NCBI GenBank assembly: GCA_003148945.1
Contig: QGGY01000024.1
Span: 1-33,189, forward strand
Length of the DNA stretch: 33,189 nucleotides
Direction: 5' to 3'
Source: Murimonas intestini
GTDB taxonomy: Bacteria > Bacillota > Clostridia > Lachnospirales > Lachnospiraceae
Numbering within the stretch: position 1 is the first letter of the stretch; every line of letters begins with the position of its first letter. This document shows, piece by piece, positions 16,558 through 23,842 of the stretch. The position numbers and the translations under genes are program-made. The notes beneath the pieces were generated by a model, which saw nothing but the letters and a program-made list of their open reading frames with translations, ran no database searches and had not been told where the DNA came from.

Positions 16558-16579
16558 AAAGAGCTCTTACGGGCTCTTT
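16558..16579 (+). terminator. Short hairpin between tsaE and tsaB
   Basis: AAAGAGC (16558-16564) pairs with GCTCTTT (16572-16578), then a short T-run. The stem is only 7 bp, so it would probably give partial termination at most. Confidence 0.45.
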
Positions 16580-16607
16580 TAGCTTGTTTCAGGAGAGGAT
16601 GAAGTAG

Positions 16608-17357
16608 ATGAAGATCTTAGCCATAGACAGTTCGGGGCTTGTTGCCTCTGTGGCTGTTCTGGAGGATGACAATATGCTAGCAGAGTATACTGTCAATTAC
16701 AAAAAGACCCATTCCCAGACTCTGCTGCCTATGCTGGATGAGATAGCAAAGATGACAGAGATGGATCTTAATACAATTGATGCGATAGCAGTTGCAGGCG
16801 GTCCCGGATCATTTACCGGGCTGCGTATCGGGTCTGCCACAGCAAAAGGCCTGGGACTGGCTCTGGGAAAGCCGCTTGTGGCTGTGCCTACAGTTGATGC
16901 CCTTGCCTATAATCTCTGGGGGATGGAAAAAGTCATCTGCCCCATGATGGATGCCAGAAGGAGCCAGGTATATACAGGGCTCTACGAATTTTGTACAGCA
17001 GACGGGAAGATGAGCTTTCATGTAATTGAGAGACAGATGGCGGCGGCAGTCACGGATATTATCGGAAAGATCAATGAGCTGGGCCGTGAGACAGTATTTC
17101 TGGGGGACGGTGTTCCTGTATACAGAGAGATAATAGAGAGCGGGATTAAGGTGCCCTATTCGTTTGCGCCTGCACATATGAACAAACAGAGAGCGGGGGC
17201 GCTTGGAGCCCTGGCCGGGGAATATGTCAGAGAAGGCAGGGTGCAGACAGCGGCGGAACACCAGCCGGATTATCTGAGAATGTCCCAGGCAGAGAGAGAA
17301 CGCGCAGAAAAGATCAGACAGGAAAAGGAATCCTCAGACCGGAAGGAAGGCAGATAA
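16608..17357 (+). CDS. tsaB: tRNA t6A synthesis protein TsaB
   Basis: A 249-residue protein of the ASKHA fold. It opens with MKILAIDSSGLVASVAVLED and has the diagnostic GPGSFTGLRIGSATAKGLG at about residues 65-83. It lacks the metal-binding HxxxH that is present in its paralogue TsaD, as expected. TsaB is the non-catalytic partner that bridges TsaD and TsaE. AGGAGAGG precedes the ATG. The stop codon is followed one base later by the rimI start. Confidence 0.95.
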   Translation: MKILAIDSSGLVASVAVLEDDNMLAEYTVNYKKTHSQTLLPMLDEIAKMTEMDLNTIDAIAVAGGPGSFTGLRIGSATAKGLGLALGKPLVAVPTVDALAYNLWGMEKVICPMMDARRSQVYTGLYEFCTADGKMSFHVIERQMAAAVTDIIGKINELGRETVFLGDGVPVYREIIESGIKVPYSFAPAHMNKQRAGALGALAGEYVREGRVQTAAEHQPDYLRMSQAERERAEKIRQEKESSDRKEGR

Positions 17358-17358
17358 T

Positions 17359-17790
17359 ATGCTTGAAATCCGCAGGATGACAGAAGAAGATCTGCAGGAA
17401 GTGGCAGAAATAGAAGCCGGTATCTTTACAATGCCGTGGAGCGTCAAGGGGTTCGGGGATGCCATAGCTAATCCATATACCCTGTATCTTGTGGCATCAG
17501 AGGGAAAGAAGATAGAAGGCTACTGCGGCCTGTGGCAGTCATTTGATGAGGCCGAGATTACAAATGTGGCAGTGCGCAAAGAATGCAGGGGCAGGCACAC
17601 GGGGACTCTGATGCTGAACAGGCTCATGGAGCTGGGGAGAGAGCAGGGAATCACGCGCTTTACCCTGGAAGTGCGTTCCAGTAATGCAGCTGCTCTTGGG
17701 CTTTATGAAAAGCTTGGTTTCTCTGCGGCAGGAATCAGAAAAAGATTTTACGAAAAACCGGTGGAAGATGCAGTGGTAATGTGGAATTAG
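17359..17790 (+). CDS. rimI: Ribosomal protein S18 alanine N-acetyltransferase RimI
   Basis: A 143-residue GNAT acetyltransferase. It begins MLEIRRMTEEDLQEVAEIEAGIFTMPWS, a pattern shared by RimI proteins, and ends with RSSNAAALGLYEKLGFSAAGIRKRFY. Its position directly after tsaB is the standard RimI context. In the acetyl-CoA loop the usual RGxGxG appears as RGRHTG, with His in place of the first loop Gly. The rest of the domain is intact, so it is probably active. The name rests on context and the start and end signatures; a different GNAT substrate is possible. Confidence 0.85.
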   Translation: MLEIRRMTEEDLQEVAEIEAGIFTMPWSVKGFGDAIANPYTLYLVASEGKKIEGYCGLWQSFDEAEITNVAVRKECRGRHTGTLMLNRLMELGREQGITRFTLEVRSSNAAALGLYEKLGFSAAGIRKRFYEKPVEDAVVMWN

Positions 17791-17904
17791 AGGTGTTATT
17801 GTCTGCCTGTATGTGCAGCAATTCCCAGTATCTTTCGGCATTCGTTTTCGGTATAATTGTCTTGAGGACAAGAAACGAAGCATCGGACAGAGGGGAGAAA
17901 GCAT

Positions 17905-18129
17905 ATGCGAAAAAGCAAGAAGATTTATTGTAACATGTGCGGAAAAAGCATCAGTATGGACAAACAGATTCCTATGGAGGATGTGCTGAGCGTAGAAAAA
18001 AGCTGGGGATATTTTTCAGGGAAGGATGGGGAGGTACATTCCTTTGATTTGTGTGAGGAATGCTATGACAAACTGGTGAAGGAGTTTGTATTTCCGCCCG
18101 CGGTAAAAAAACAACGGGAAATGATTTAA
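17905..18129 (+). CDS. Small zinc-ribbon-like protein
   Basis: A 74-residue protein with two CxxC pairs, C9-C12 (CNMC) and C50-C53 (CEEC), placed to bind one zinc ion. The short charged tail ends in PPAVKKQREMI. I do not recognise a functional family. AGAGGGGAG lies upstream of the ATG, and a TATAAT at 17852-17857 without a clear -35 could give it its own promoter. It lies between rimI and rnz in a tRNA-maturation cluster, so a role near RNA or translation is possible but unproven. Confidence 0.7.
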   Translation: MRKSKKIYCNMCGKSISMDKQIPMEDVLSVEKSWGYFSGKDGEVHSFDLCEECYDKLVKEFVFPPAVKKQREMI

Positions 18130-18151
18130 AATGATTAAGAGGGAATAATAA

Positions 18152-19063
18152 ATGTTAGATGTGTGTTTATTAGGGAGCGGGGGCATGATGCCCCTGCCTT
18201 ACAGATGGCTGACGGCTCTGATGCTGAGATACAACGGGAGCAGCCTTTTGATAGATTGCGGGGAAGGAACCCAGATAGCTATAAAAGAAAAAGGATGGAG
18301 CTTTAAACCAATCGATGCGGTCTGCTTCACCCATTACCATGGGGACCATATCAGCGGCCTTCCGGGCCTTCTGCTGACAATGGGCAATGCAGAGAGGCAT
18401 GAGCCTCTTACTCTGATAGGGCCCAAGGGGCTTGAGAGGGTAGTGAGCGCTCTCAGGGTGATCGCTCCGGAGCTGCCTTTTCAGATCATTTATAAAGAGA
18501 TAACGGAACCCCGCCAGGTGTTCGAGATGAACGGATACAGGATCCGGGCATTCAGGGTGAACCATAATGTGCTCTGTTACGGTTATACGATAGAGATAGA
18601 CCGTGCAGGGCGTTTTGACGTGGAGAGGGCCAGAGAGGAAGAAATTCCCATGAAATTCTGGAACCGCCTCCAGAAGGGCGAGACTATCCTTGAAGAGGGC
18701 AGGACATACACACCCTCCATGGTGCTGGGGCCTGACAGGAAGGGAATCAAGCTTACTTACTGTACTGACACCAGGCCGGCAAAATCAATAACAGAAAATG
18801 CCGCAGGTTCAGACCTTTTTATCTGCGAGGGGATGTACGGTGAGCCGGGAAAAGAGCAGAAAGCAGTAGAATACAAACATATGACCTTTAAGGAAGCCGC
18901 CAGGCTGGCAAAGGAAGCGGAAGTTAAGGAGATGTGGCTCACACATTACAGCCCAAGCCTGACACGCCCGGAAGAATTTATGGAGGATGTCAGAAAGATC
19001 TTTCCGAATTCCCACCCCGGAAAAGACGGCAAGTCGGTTGAATTAGATTTTGAAGAGGAATAG
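18152..19063 (+). CDS. rnz: Ribonuclease Z (tRNase Z)
   Basis: A 303-residue metallo-beta-lactamase-fold nuclease that trims the 3' trailer of tRNA precursors. The zinc motif THYHGDH is at about residues 60-66. The protein opens with the family start [20 protein letters not shown], carries GEGTQ, the exosite-side segment [11 protein letters not shown], and [10 protein letters not shown] late LTHYSPS supplies another metal ligand. The length matches the short bacterial form. It fits this window, because the two tRNA genes present do not encode CCA. It ends two bases before the tsaD start. Confidence 0.93.
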   Translation: MLDVCLLGSGGMMPLPYRWLTALMLRYNGSSLLIDCGEGTQIAIKEKGWSFKPIDAVCFTHYHGDHISGLPGLLLTMGNAERHEPLTLIGPKGLERVVSALRVIAPELPFQIIYKEITEPRQVFEMNGYRIRAFRVNHNVLCYGYTIEIDRAGRFDVERAREEEIPMKFWNRLQKGETILEEGRTYTPSMVLGPDRKGIKLTYCTDTRPAKSITENAAGSDLFICEGMYGEPGKEQKAVEYKHMTFKEAARLAKEAEVKEMWLTHYSPSLTRPEEFMEDVRKIFPNSHPGKDGKSVELDFEEE

Positions 19064-19065
19064 AG

Positions 19066-20115
19066 ATGGAAGAGATAAAGAATACAGAAGAAAAAAAGGA
19101 TGTGCTGATCCTGGCTATAGAAAGCTCCTGTGACGAGACAGCAGCATCTGTAGTAAAGAACGGGCGTGAGGTATTGTCAAATATTATATCCTCCCAGATA
19201 GAGCTGCACAAGCTCTATGGAGGTGTGGTGCCTGAGATCGCTTCCAGGAAGCATATTGAGAAGATCAACCAGGTGATAGAGGAGGCCTTAAAGGAGGCTG
19301 ATGTCACTCTGGATGATCTGGATGCCGTCGGCGTGACTTATGGGCCTGGGCTTGTGGGCGCTCTGCTCGTAGGTGTGGCTGAGGCGAAAGCTATCAGCTA
19401 TGCCAGGAAGCTGCCCCTTGTGGGAGTGCATCATATAGAAGGTCATATTTCTGCGAATTATATAGAAAACAAAGACCTTGAGCCGCCCTTTGTATGCCTT
19501 GTTGTATCAGGAGGCCATACTCATCTTGTAGTCGTAAATGATTACGGAAAATATGAGATCATTGGAAGGACAAGGGATGATGCGGCAGGGGAGGCCTTTG
19601 ATAAAGTAGCGAGAGCAATCGGTCTGGGCTATCCCGGGGGGCCGAAAATAGACAGGCTCTCCAGGGAGGGGGATCCTGAGGCGATCCATTTTCCTAAAGC
19701 ACGTATAGAGGGTTCGCCATATGATTTCAGCTTCAGCGGCCTTAAGTCGGCAGTCCTGAATTATCTGAACGGATGCAGAATGAAAGGTGAAGAAGTGTGC
19801 AGGGCTGATGTGGCTGCTTCCTTTCAGAAGGCAGTCACGGATGTTCTGGTAGAGCATGCCATAAAAGCTGTAAAGGAATACGGTTATGATAAGCTGGCCA
19901 TCGCGGGAGGAGTGGCGTCTAATTCCACGCTGCGCACAGCTATGGAGAGAGCCTGCAGGAATAATAAAATAAAATTTTACCATCCGTCCCCCATACTGTG
20001 CACGGATAATGCAGCTATGATAGGTGCCGCCGCTTATTATGAGTATATACGGGGAACCCGCCATGGCCTGGATCTGAATGCGGTGCCAAATCTGAAGCTG
20101 GGGGAAAGAATATGA
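19066..20115 (+). CDS. tsaD: tRNA t6A transferase TsaD
   Basis: A 349-residue ASKHA-fold enzyme that transfers the threonylcarbamoyl group to tRNA A37. The metal-binding HxxxH is H123-x3-H127 (HIEGH). Other marks are [16 protein letters not shown] near the N-terminus, [13 protein letters not shown], and VSGGHTHLV. The late [11 protein letters not shown] and [15 protein letters not shown] complete the family pattern. It overlaps ispD by 4 bp (ATGA), so the two are translationally coupled. Confidence 0.96.
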   Translation: MEEIKNTEEKKDVLILAIESSCDETAASVVKNGREVLSNIISSQIELHKLYGGVVPEIASRKHIEKINQVIEEALKEADVTLDDLDAVGVTYGPGLVGALLVGVAEAKAISYARKLPLVGVHHIEGHISANYIENKDLEPPFVCLVVSGGHTHLVVVNDYGKYEIIGRTRDDAAGEAFDKVARAIGLGYPGGPKIDRLSREGDPEAIHFPKARIEGSPYDFSFSGLKSAVLNYLNGCRMKGEEVCRADVAASFQKAVTDVLVEHAIKAVKEYGYDKLAIAGGVASNSTLRTAMERACRNNKIKFYHPSPILCTDNAAMIGAAAYYEYIRGTRHGLDLNAVPNLKLGERI

Positions 20116-20798
20116 AAAGTACGGCAATAGTGCTGGCGGCAGGCAAGGGGAAAAGGATGAACAGCAGCATCCACAAGCAGTATCTGCTCCTGGCAGGCCG
20201 TCCTGTGATCTGCTATTCTCTGGAAACCTTTCAGAAGTGCCCGTTCATAGATGAGATCATTCTTGTGGCAGGAGAGGGAGAAGAAGAGTACTGCAGGCAT
20301 GAGATAGCAGAAAAATATGGATTTGATAAGGTCAGCCGTATCCTGCCGGGAGGACGGGAGAGGTATGATTCGGTCTATGCAGGGCTGAAGGCTGCTTCGG
20401 GCTGCGATTTTGTCTATATCCATGATGGCGCAAGGCCGTTTGTGGATGATAAGATGCTGTGCCGGGCCAGAGAAGCTGTGGAAAAATACCAGGCCTGTGT
20501 GGTGGGAATGCCTGTAAAAGATACGATCAAGGTAATGGACCAGGAAGGCTTTGCTGCTGCCACGCCTGAGCGGAAGTCCCTGTTTATGGTGCAGACGCCC
20601 CAGGTCTTTGCCTACGATGTGATCAGAAGGGCATATGATGAGGTCATGTCCGGAGAAAATATACAGGTGACAGATGATGCCATGATGGTAGAGAAAGCAA
20701 TGAATATAAAAGTAAAGCTGGTGGAAGGTTCCTACGAAAATATCAAGATAACCACACCGGAGGATTTAAGGATAGCAGAGTGCTTTTGTGCAAAATAG
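20112..20798 (+). CDS. ispD: 2-C-methyl-D-erythritol 4-phosphate cytidylyltransferase
   Basis: A 228-residue cytidylyltransferase of the MEP isoprenoid pathway, converting MEP and CTP to CDP-ME. The nucleotide-binding loop LAAGKGKRM lies near residues 8-16, followed by [12 protein letters not shown]. The family signature IHDGARPF is at about residue 104, and VTDDAMMVE and [10 protein letters not shown] are near the end. It is last in the tsa cluster. The terminator stem begins inside its final codons. Confidence 0.95.
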   Translation: MKSTAIVLAAGKGKRMNSSIHKQYLLLAGRPVICYSLETFQKCPFIDEIILVAGEGEEEYCRHEIAEKYGFDKVSRILPGGRERYDSVYAGLKAASGCDFVYIHDGARPFVDDKMLCRAREAVEKYQACVVGMPVKDTIKVMDQEGFAAATPERKSLFMVQTPQVFAYDVIRRAYDEVMSGENIQVTDDAMMVEKAMNIKVKLVEGSYENIKITTPEDLRIAECFCAK

Positions 20799-20820
20799 CC
20801 AAAAAGCACTCTGCTTTTTT
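20775..20820 (+). terminator. Rho-independent terminator after ispD
   Basis: GCAGAGTGCTTTT pairs with AAAAGCACTCTGC and is followed by six T residues. The left arm is part of the ispD coding sequence. Confidence 0.9.
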
Positions 20821-20848
20821 AGATAAAACATAAAAAATGCCAAAGTCT

Positions 20849-20864
20849 ATTGACACGTGTAACC
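20849..20864. promoter_or_regulatory. LacI-type operator O1
   Basis: ATTGACACGTGTAACC matches the consensus palindrome GGTTACACGTGTAACC in the core and right half. It covers the -35 hexamer of the lacI-type promoter. Confidence 0.7.
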
Positions 20865-20878
20865 AAAAGCATTATACT
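20850..20878 (+). promoter_or_regulatory. Promoter of the LacI regulator and rhamnoside operon
   Basis: A perfect TTGACA (20850-20855), a 17-bp spacer and TATACT (20873-20878). One operator overlaps the -35 and another sits at the expected start of transcription, so repression is predicted. Confidence 0.8.
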
Positions 20879-20880
20879 GT

Positions 20881-20896
20881 AGTTACACGAGTAACC
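20881..20896. promoter_or_regulatory. LacI-type operator O2
   Basis: AGTTACACGAGTAACC differs at two of 16 positions from the perfect palindrome at 21022-21037. It lies just after the -10, at the likely transcription start. Confidence 0.75.
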
Positions 20897-21021
20897 AATA
20901 AGTCATTACATAACAGCATTTGCTGAAATATAGGTTTAGTAACTGGAAACTTTGTAACTATCAACAAAGATCAAAGGAGTATGTAACCGCGTAAAACTAT
21001 TGGTTTTTTAATTTCCGCGAT

Positions 21022-21037
21022 GGTTACACGTGTAACC
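21022..21037. promoter_or_regulatory. LacI-type operator O3, perfect palindrome
   Basis: GGTTACACGTGTAACC is a perfect 16-bp palindrome with the central CG typical of LacI-family operators. It is 126 bp downstream of O2, inside the leader, and could support looping or act as a roadblock. Confidence 0.8.
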
Positions 21038-21045
21038 ATAATAGG

Positions 21046-21080
21046 CTTCCTGGAATTCTGCATAGCAGAATTCCAGGAAG
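21046..21080 (+). promoter_or_regulatory. Perfect 16-bp leader hairpin next to the regulator ribosome site
   Basis: CTTCCTGGAATTCTGC (21046-21061) and its exact complement (21065-21080) enclose a three-base ATA loop. The stem ends one base before the GGGAGG ribosome site. No T-run follows, so it is not a terminator. It may stabilise the mRNA 5' end or limit ribosome access. Confidence 0.65.
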
Positions 21081-21097
21081 AGGGAGGTAATAAAGTT

Positions 21098-22072
21098 ATG
21101 GCAACCCGAAAAGATGTAGCGAAGCAGGCCGGCGTTTCAGAGGCCACAGTATCATATGTCATTAATAATACTAAGAATATTACACCTGTTGTCAAAAAAA
21201 GAGTGTTAGACGCAGTTGACAACCTTGGTTACAGACCCAATCAAGTTGCCAGAAGCCTGGTGACAAAGCAGACGAAGCATGTAGCCATGCTTGTTGATAA
21301 TCTGATGAACCCGTATTATTGTGAAATGCTGGAAGGAGCCCAGTCAGTGGCTTCAGACAATGGATATATAGTTTCTGTCATTTCCATAGATGTCAGCAAC
21401 GAGGAAAGTGTGCTTGAACTGGCCAGCCGGGGAGTAGACGGAGTTATACTGGCCATCGGTACAAAAAGTGTTGATAATTATTTTAAGACAGGGCTGCCGA
21501 AGGTCTATATGGGGAAATATGTGACCATGAGCTACCGGAAGGCAATATTTGAGATGGTTGAGTGCCTTGTAAACAAAGGCCATAAAAAGATCGCTTTTCT
21601 AAGCGGTATCCCGCTGTCGCACCTGAGCCACGAGAGGTATTATGCTCTGAAGGACGCGTGCAGTGCATACGGAATCGGGCTGGACCCTGACCTGGTGATA
21701 GATGCAAATGAAAAAGGGAAGACAGATGAGAAGAGCGGTGAAGAGGCAATGGAAGAACTGTTTGCCAGGAAGAAAGATTTTACAGCTGTATACACAGTCA
21801 ATGATCTGATGGCAGTAGGCGCGGCAAAGGCAATCAGACGTCACGGGCTGAAAATCCCCGATGATATCTCGCTTATCGGCTGCGATAATATAAAGCTTTT
21901 TGATACATATAATCCGAGACTGGCCACCATGGATGCCCATGCTTTTGAGGCAGGGGAATATCTGATGAGGCTGCTGATTGAGAAAATTACAGGTCAACTC
22001 AAGATATCACACGAAATACAGGCAGATTTTATCTGCAAAGAAAGTATCGGGGAGGTGAAAACTGGCGTGTGA
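21098..22072 (+). CDS. LacI-family transcriptional repressor
   Basis: A 324-residue regulator. Residues 2-46 form the LacI helix-turn-helix (RKDVAKQAGVSEATVSYVIN) and hinge (YRPNQVARSL). A periplasmic-binding-type ligand domain follows (VAMLVDNLMNPYYCEMLEGA..., GHKKIAFLSG, AVYTVNDLMAVGAAKAIRRHG, DISLIGCDN). The start at 21098 is chosen for the GGGAGGT site; the longer frame to 21020 would run through O3 and the hairpin. Three palindromes upstream are its likely binding sites, so it should repress its own operon. The inducer is probably a sugar released by the locus, perhaps L-rhamnose or a rhamnoside. Confidence 0.93.
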   Translation: MATRKDVAKQAGVSEATVSYVINNTKNITPVVKKRVLDAVDNLGYRPNQVARSLVTKQTKHVAMLVDNLMNPYYCEMLEGAQSVASDNGYIVSVISIDVSNEESVLELASRGVDGVILAIGTKSVDNYFKTGLPKVYMGKYVTMSYRKAIFEMVECLVNKGHKKIAFLSGIPLSHLSHERYYALKDACSAYGIGLDPDLVIDANEKGKTDEKSGEEAMEELFARKKDFTAVYTVNDLMAVGAAKAIRRHGLKIPDDISLIGCDNIKLFDTYNPRLATMDAHAFEAGEYLMRLLIEKITGQLKISHEIQADFICKESIGEVKTGV

Positions 22073-22155
22073 GGTCTGGTTAAACAGTAATTATATATTG
22101 GATGCTAAACATTCAAAGTAAAATGAAAAGAATAAAAAAGCTGGGAGGGTATTTT

Positions 22156-23766
22156 ATGCGAAAGAATTTAAGCAGGGCATTAAGTGTTACATTAGCAGGA
22201 GCTATGGTAGTTGGGACGATGGCAGGAACCGGATTAACGGCTAAGGCTGCTGATACAACTTCAGGAGATAAGACGACGATCACTGTCAATGTTCAGGCAG
22301 GTCCGGGCGCAGAGACAGCCTGGAAGGCAGTAGCGGATGCTTATATGGAGAAAAATCCGGATGTCAATGTAGTAGTCGATCTGAAACCAACAGAAGGTTA
22401 TGGAGACTGGCTGCAGAATGTATTTACATCAGGAGGGGACACGACTACAGACATTGTAAACATCAACCTGGCCGGAGCTACAAAGACAGGAAAATCCATT
22501 AATTTCCTGGAATACGCTGATATGGACAGCCCGTATTCAGATGGTATATGGACAGACCAGTTCGAGTTCAGACAGCAGGTAGTAGATCAGGCAAACGGCA
22601 CATGGGATGCGCTCAGCCTTGACTCTGTACAGGTAGTGTGGCTCTATAACAAGGATATCTTTGAAGAAGTAGGAGTTCAGCCGCCGAAGACATGGGATGA
22701 GTTTGTAGATGTCTGCCAGAAACTCATGGATGCAGGATATCAGCCGCTTTCAGTTGCAGGAGATTTTGACAGCTTCTGGTCAACTTATATGGGATGGCTG
22801 GCTCAGATCTATGCTGACCAGACAACAAGATCCATGATCAATGTATACCGTGCCCAGAAGGGTGATTATTGCTATGATCCGGACGTAGATGCTGACTGGG
22901 AATATGACCCGGCTGATCCGTTCAATGATGACACCTGGAAAGTAAACACTAACACAGTCCGCGCATATAAAGCTTTTAAAGACGGCGAATATGATCCGGC
23001 TTCCGAAGGAATGAGGACAGTATGGACAAATCTCGCTAAGGTATTCCCGAAATATGCAGGCGGAGACGCTTTCTTCGGAACTAAAGACGGTATTCCTCTG
23101 TTCTACCAGGGAAAAGCAGCCATTACTCTTGACGGAGCATGGAGACTTGTAAACTATAAGAACGATATGGAAAAGATCGCATCTGGTGAAGAAATCACAA
23201 ATAAAGATGAGAAGATCGAAGGCGTTCAGAAATTCAACATTGGTACATTTAATATGCCGTCCATGGAAGGTGAAGGAATCGAAGCACCGGCAAGGACGAT
23301 TGAAGTAGCAAACGGCTTCCTGGGAGCAGTTAAAAAAGACAAAGAGCATGATGCAAAGGTTGTAGATTTCCTGATGTTCTTCTCATCTTCAGAAGGAATG
23401 GGAACATATATCAATGCAGGTATTGAAGACGGACTTGTAATCAATGGACCTTCACTTGTTTATGATGTAGAGCTTCCGGAAGATGTGGCAGTACTCTTTG
23501 AAGGACTTGAATTTATCGGCAACTGCCAGAAGGGCAGCGGAACAATGCTGGCTCGTGGTATGGCGAGCACAAATGGAGATATCCAGGAATCTTACCGCCA
23601 GTTCTATGACTATTCATATGATTACTTAAGCGGAAAGACAACAATTGATGACTGGCTGGCAGCACACAAAGCAAACCTTGAGCAGTACTTCCCAGAATCA
23701 ATGGAGAAATCAGGAATCAGCGAAAGTGATCTTGAAAATCCGCAGAATGCACCTACAGGACAGTAG
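22156..23766 (+). CDS. Sugar ABC transporter solute-binding protein
   Basis: A 536-residue family 1 extracellular binding protein. The signal peptide is clear (basic MRKNLSR, hydrophobic ALSVTLAGAMVVGTMAGTG), but it ends in LTAKAAD. That is a type I cleavage site, and there is no lipobox cysteine. The mature part begins TTITVNVQAGPGAETAWKAVADAYMEKNPDV and includes the WLYNKDIFEEVGVQPPKTWDEFVD region typical of CUT1 binding proteins. The start at 22156 is set by GGGAGG. It is directly after the LacI gene and followed by a hairpin terminator before the permeases. The ligand is inferred from neighbours to be a rhamnose-containing compound. Confidence 0.9.
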   Translation: MRKNLSRALSVTLAGAMVVGTMAGTGLTAKAADTTSGDKTTITVNVQAGPGAETAWKAVADAYMEKNPDVNVVVDLKPTEGYGDWLQNVFTSGGDTTTDIVNINLAGATKTGKSINFLEYADMDSPYSDGIWTDQFEFRQQVVDQANGTWDALSLDSVQVVWLYNKDIFEEVGVQPPKTWDEFVDVCQKLMDAGYQPLSVAGDFDSFWSTYMGWLAQIYADQTTRSMINVYRAQKGDYCYDPDVDADWEYDPADPFNDDTWKVNTNTVRAYKAFKDGEYDPASEGMRTVWTNLAKVFPKYAGGDAFFGTKDGIPLFYQGKAAITLDGAWRLVNYKNDMEKIASGEEITNKDEKIEGVQKFNIGTFNMPSMEGEGIEAPARTIEVANGFLGAVKKDKEHDAKVVDFLMFFSSSEGMGTYINAGIEDGLVINGPSLVYDVELPEDVAVLFEGLEFIGNCQKGSGTMLARGMASTNGDIQESYRQFYDYSYDYLSGKTTIDDWLAAHKANLEQYFPESMEKSGISESDLENPQNAPTGQ

Positions 23767-23788
23767 AATTATCAGCAGGCTATAACCA

Positions 23789-23823
23789 TGAGACTGCCCC
23801 TTACAGAGGCAGTCTCATTTTTT
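23789..23823 (+). terminator. Intra-operon terminator between binding protein and permease genes
   Basis: TGAGACTGCC (23789-23798) pairs with GGCAGTCTCA (23808-23817), followed by six T residues. It should reduce read-through into the permeases, giving more binding protein than membrane components. Confidence 0.85.
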
Positions 23824-23842
23824 AAAAAAGGGGGCATCAAAA

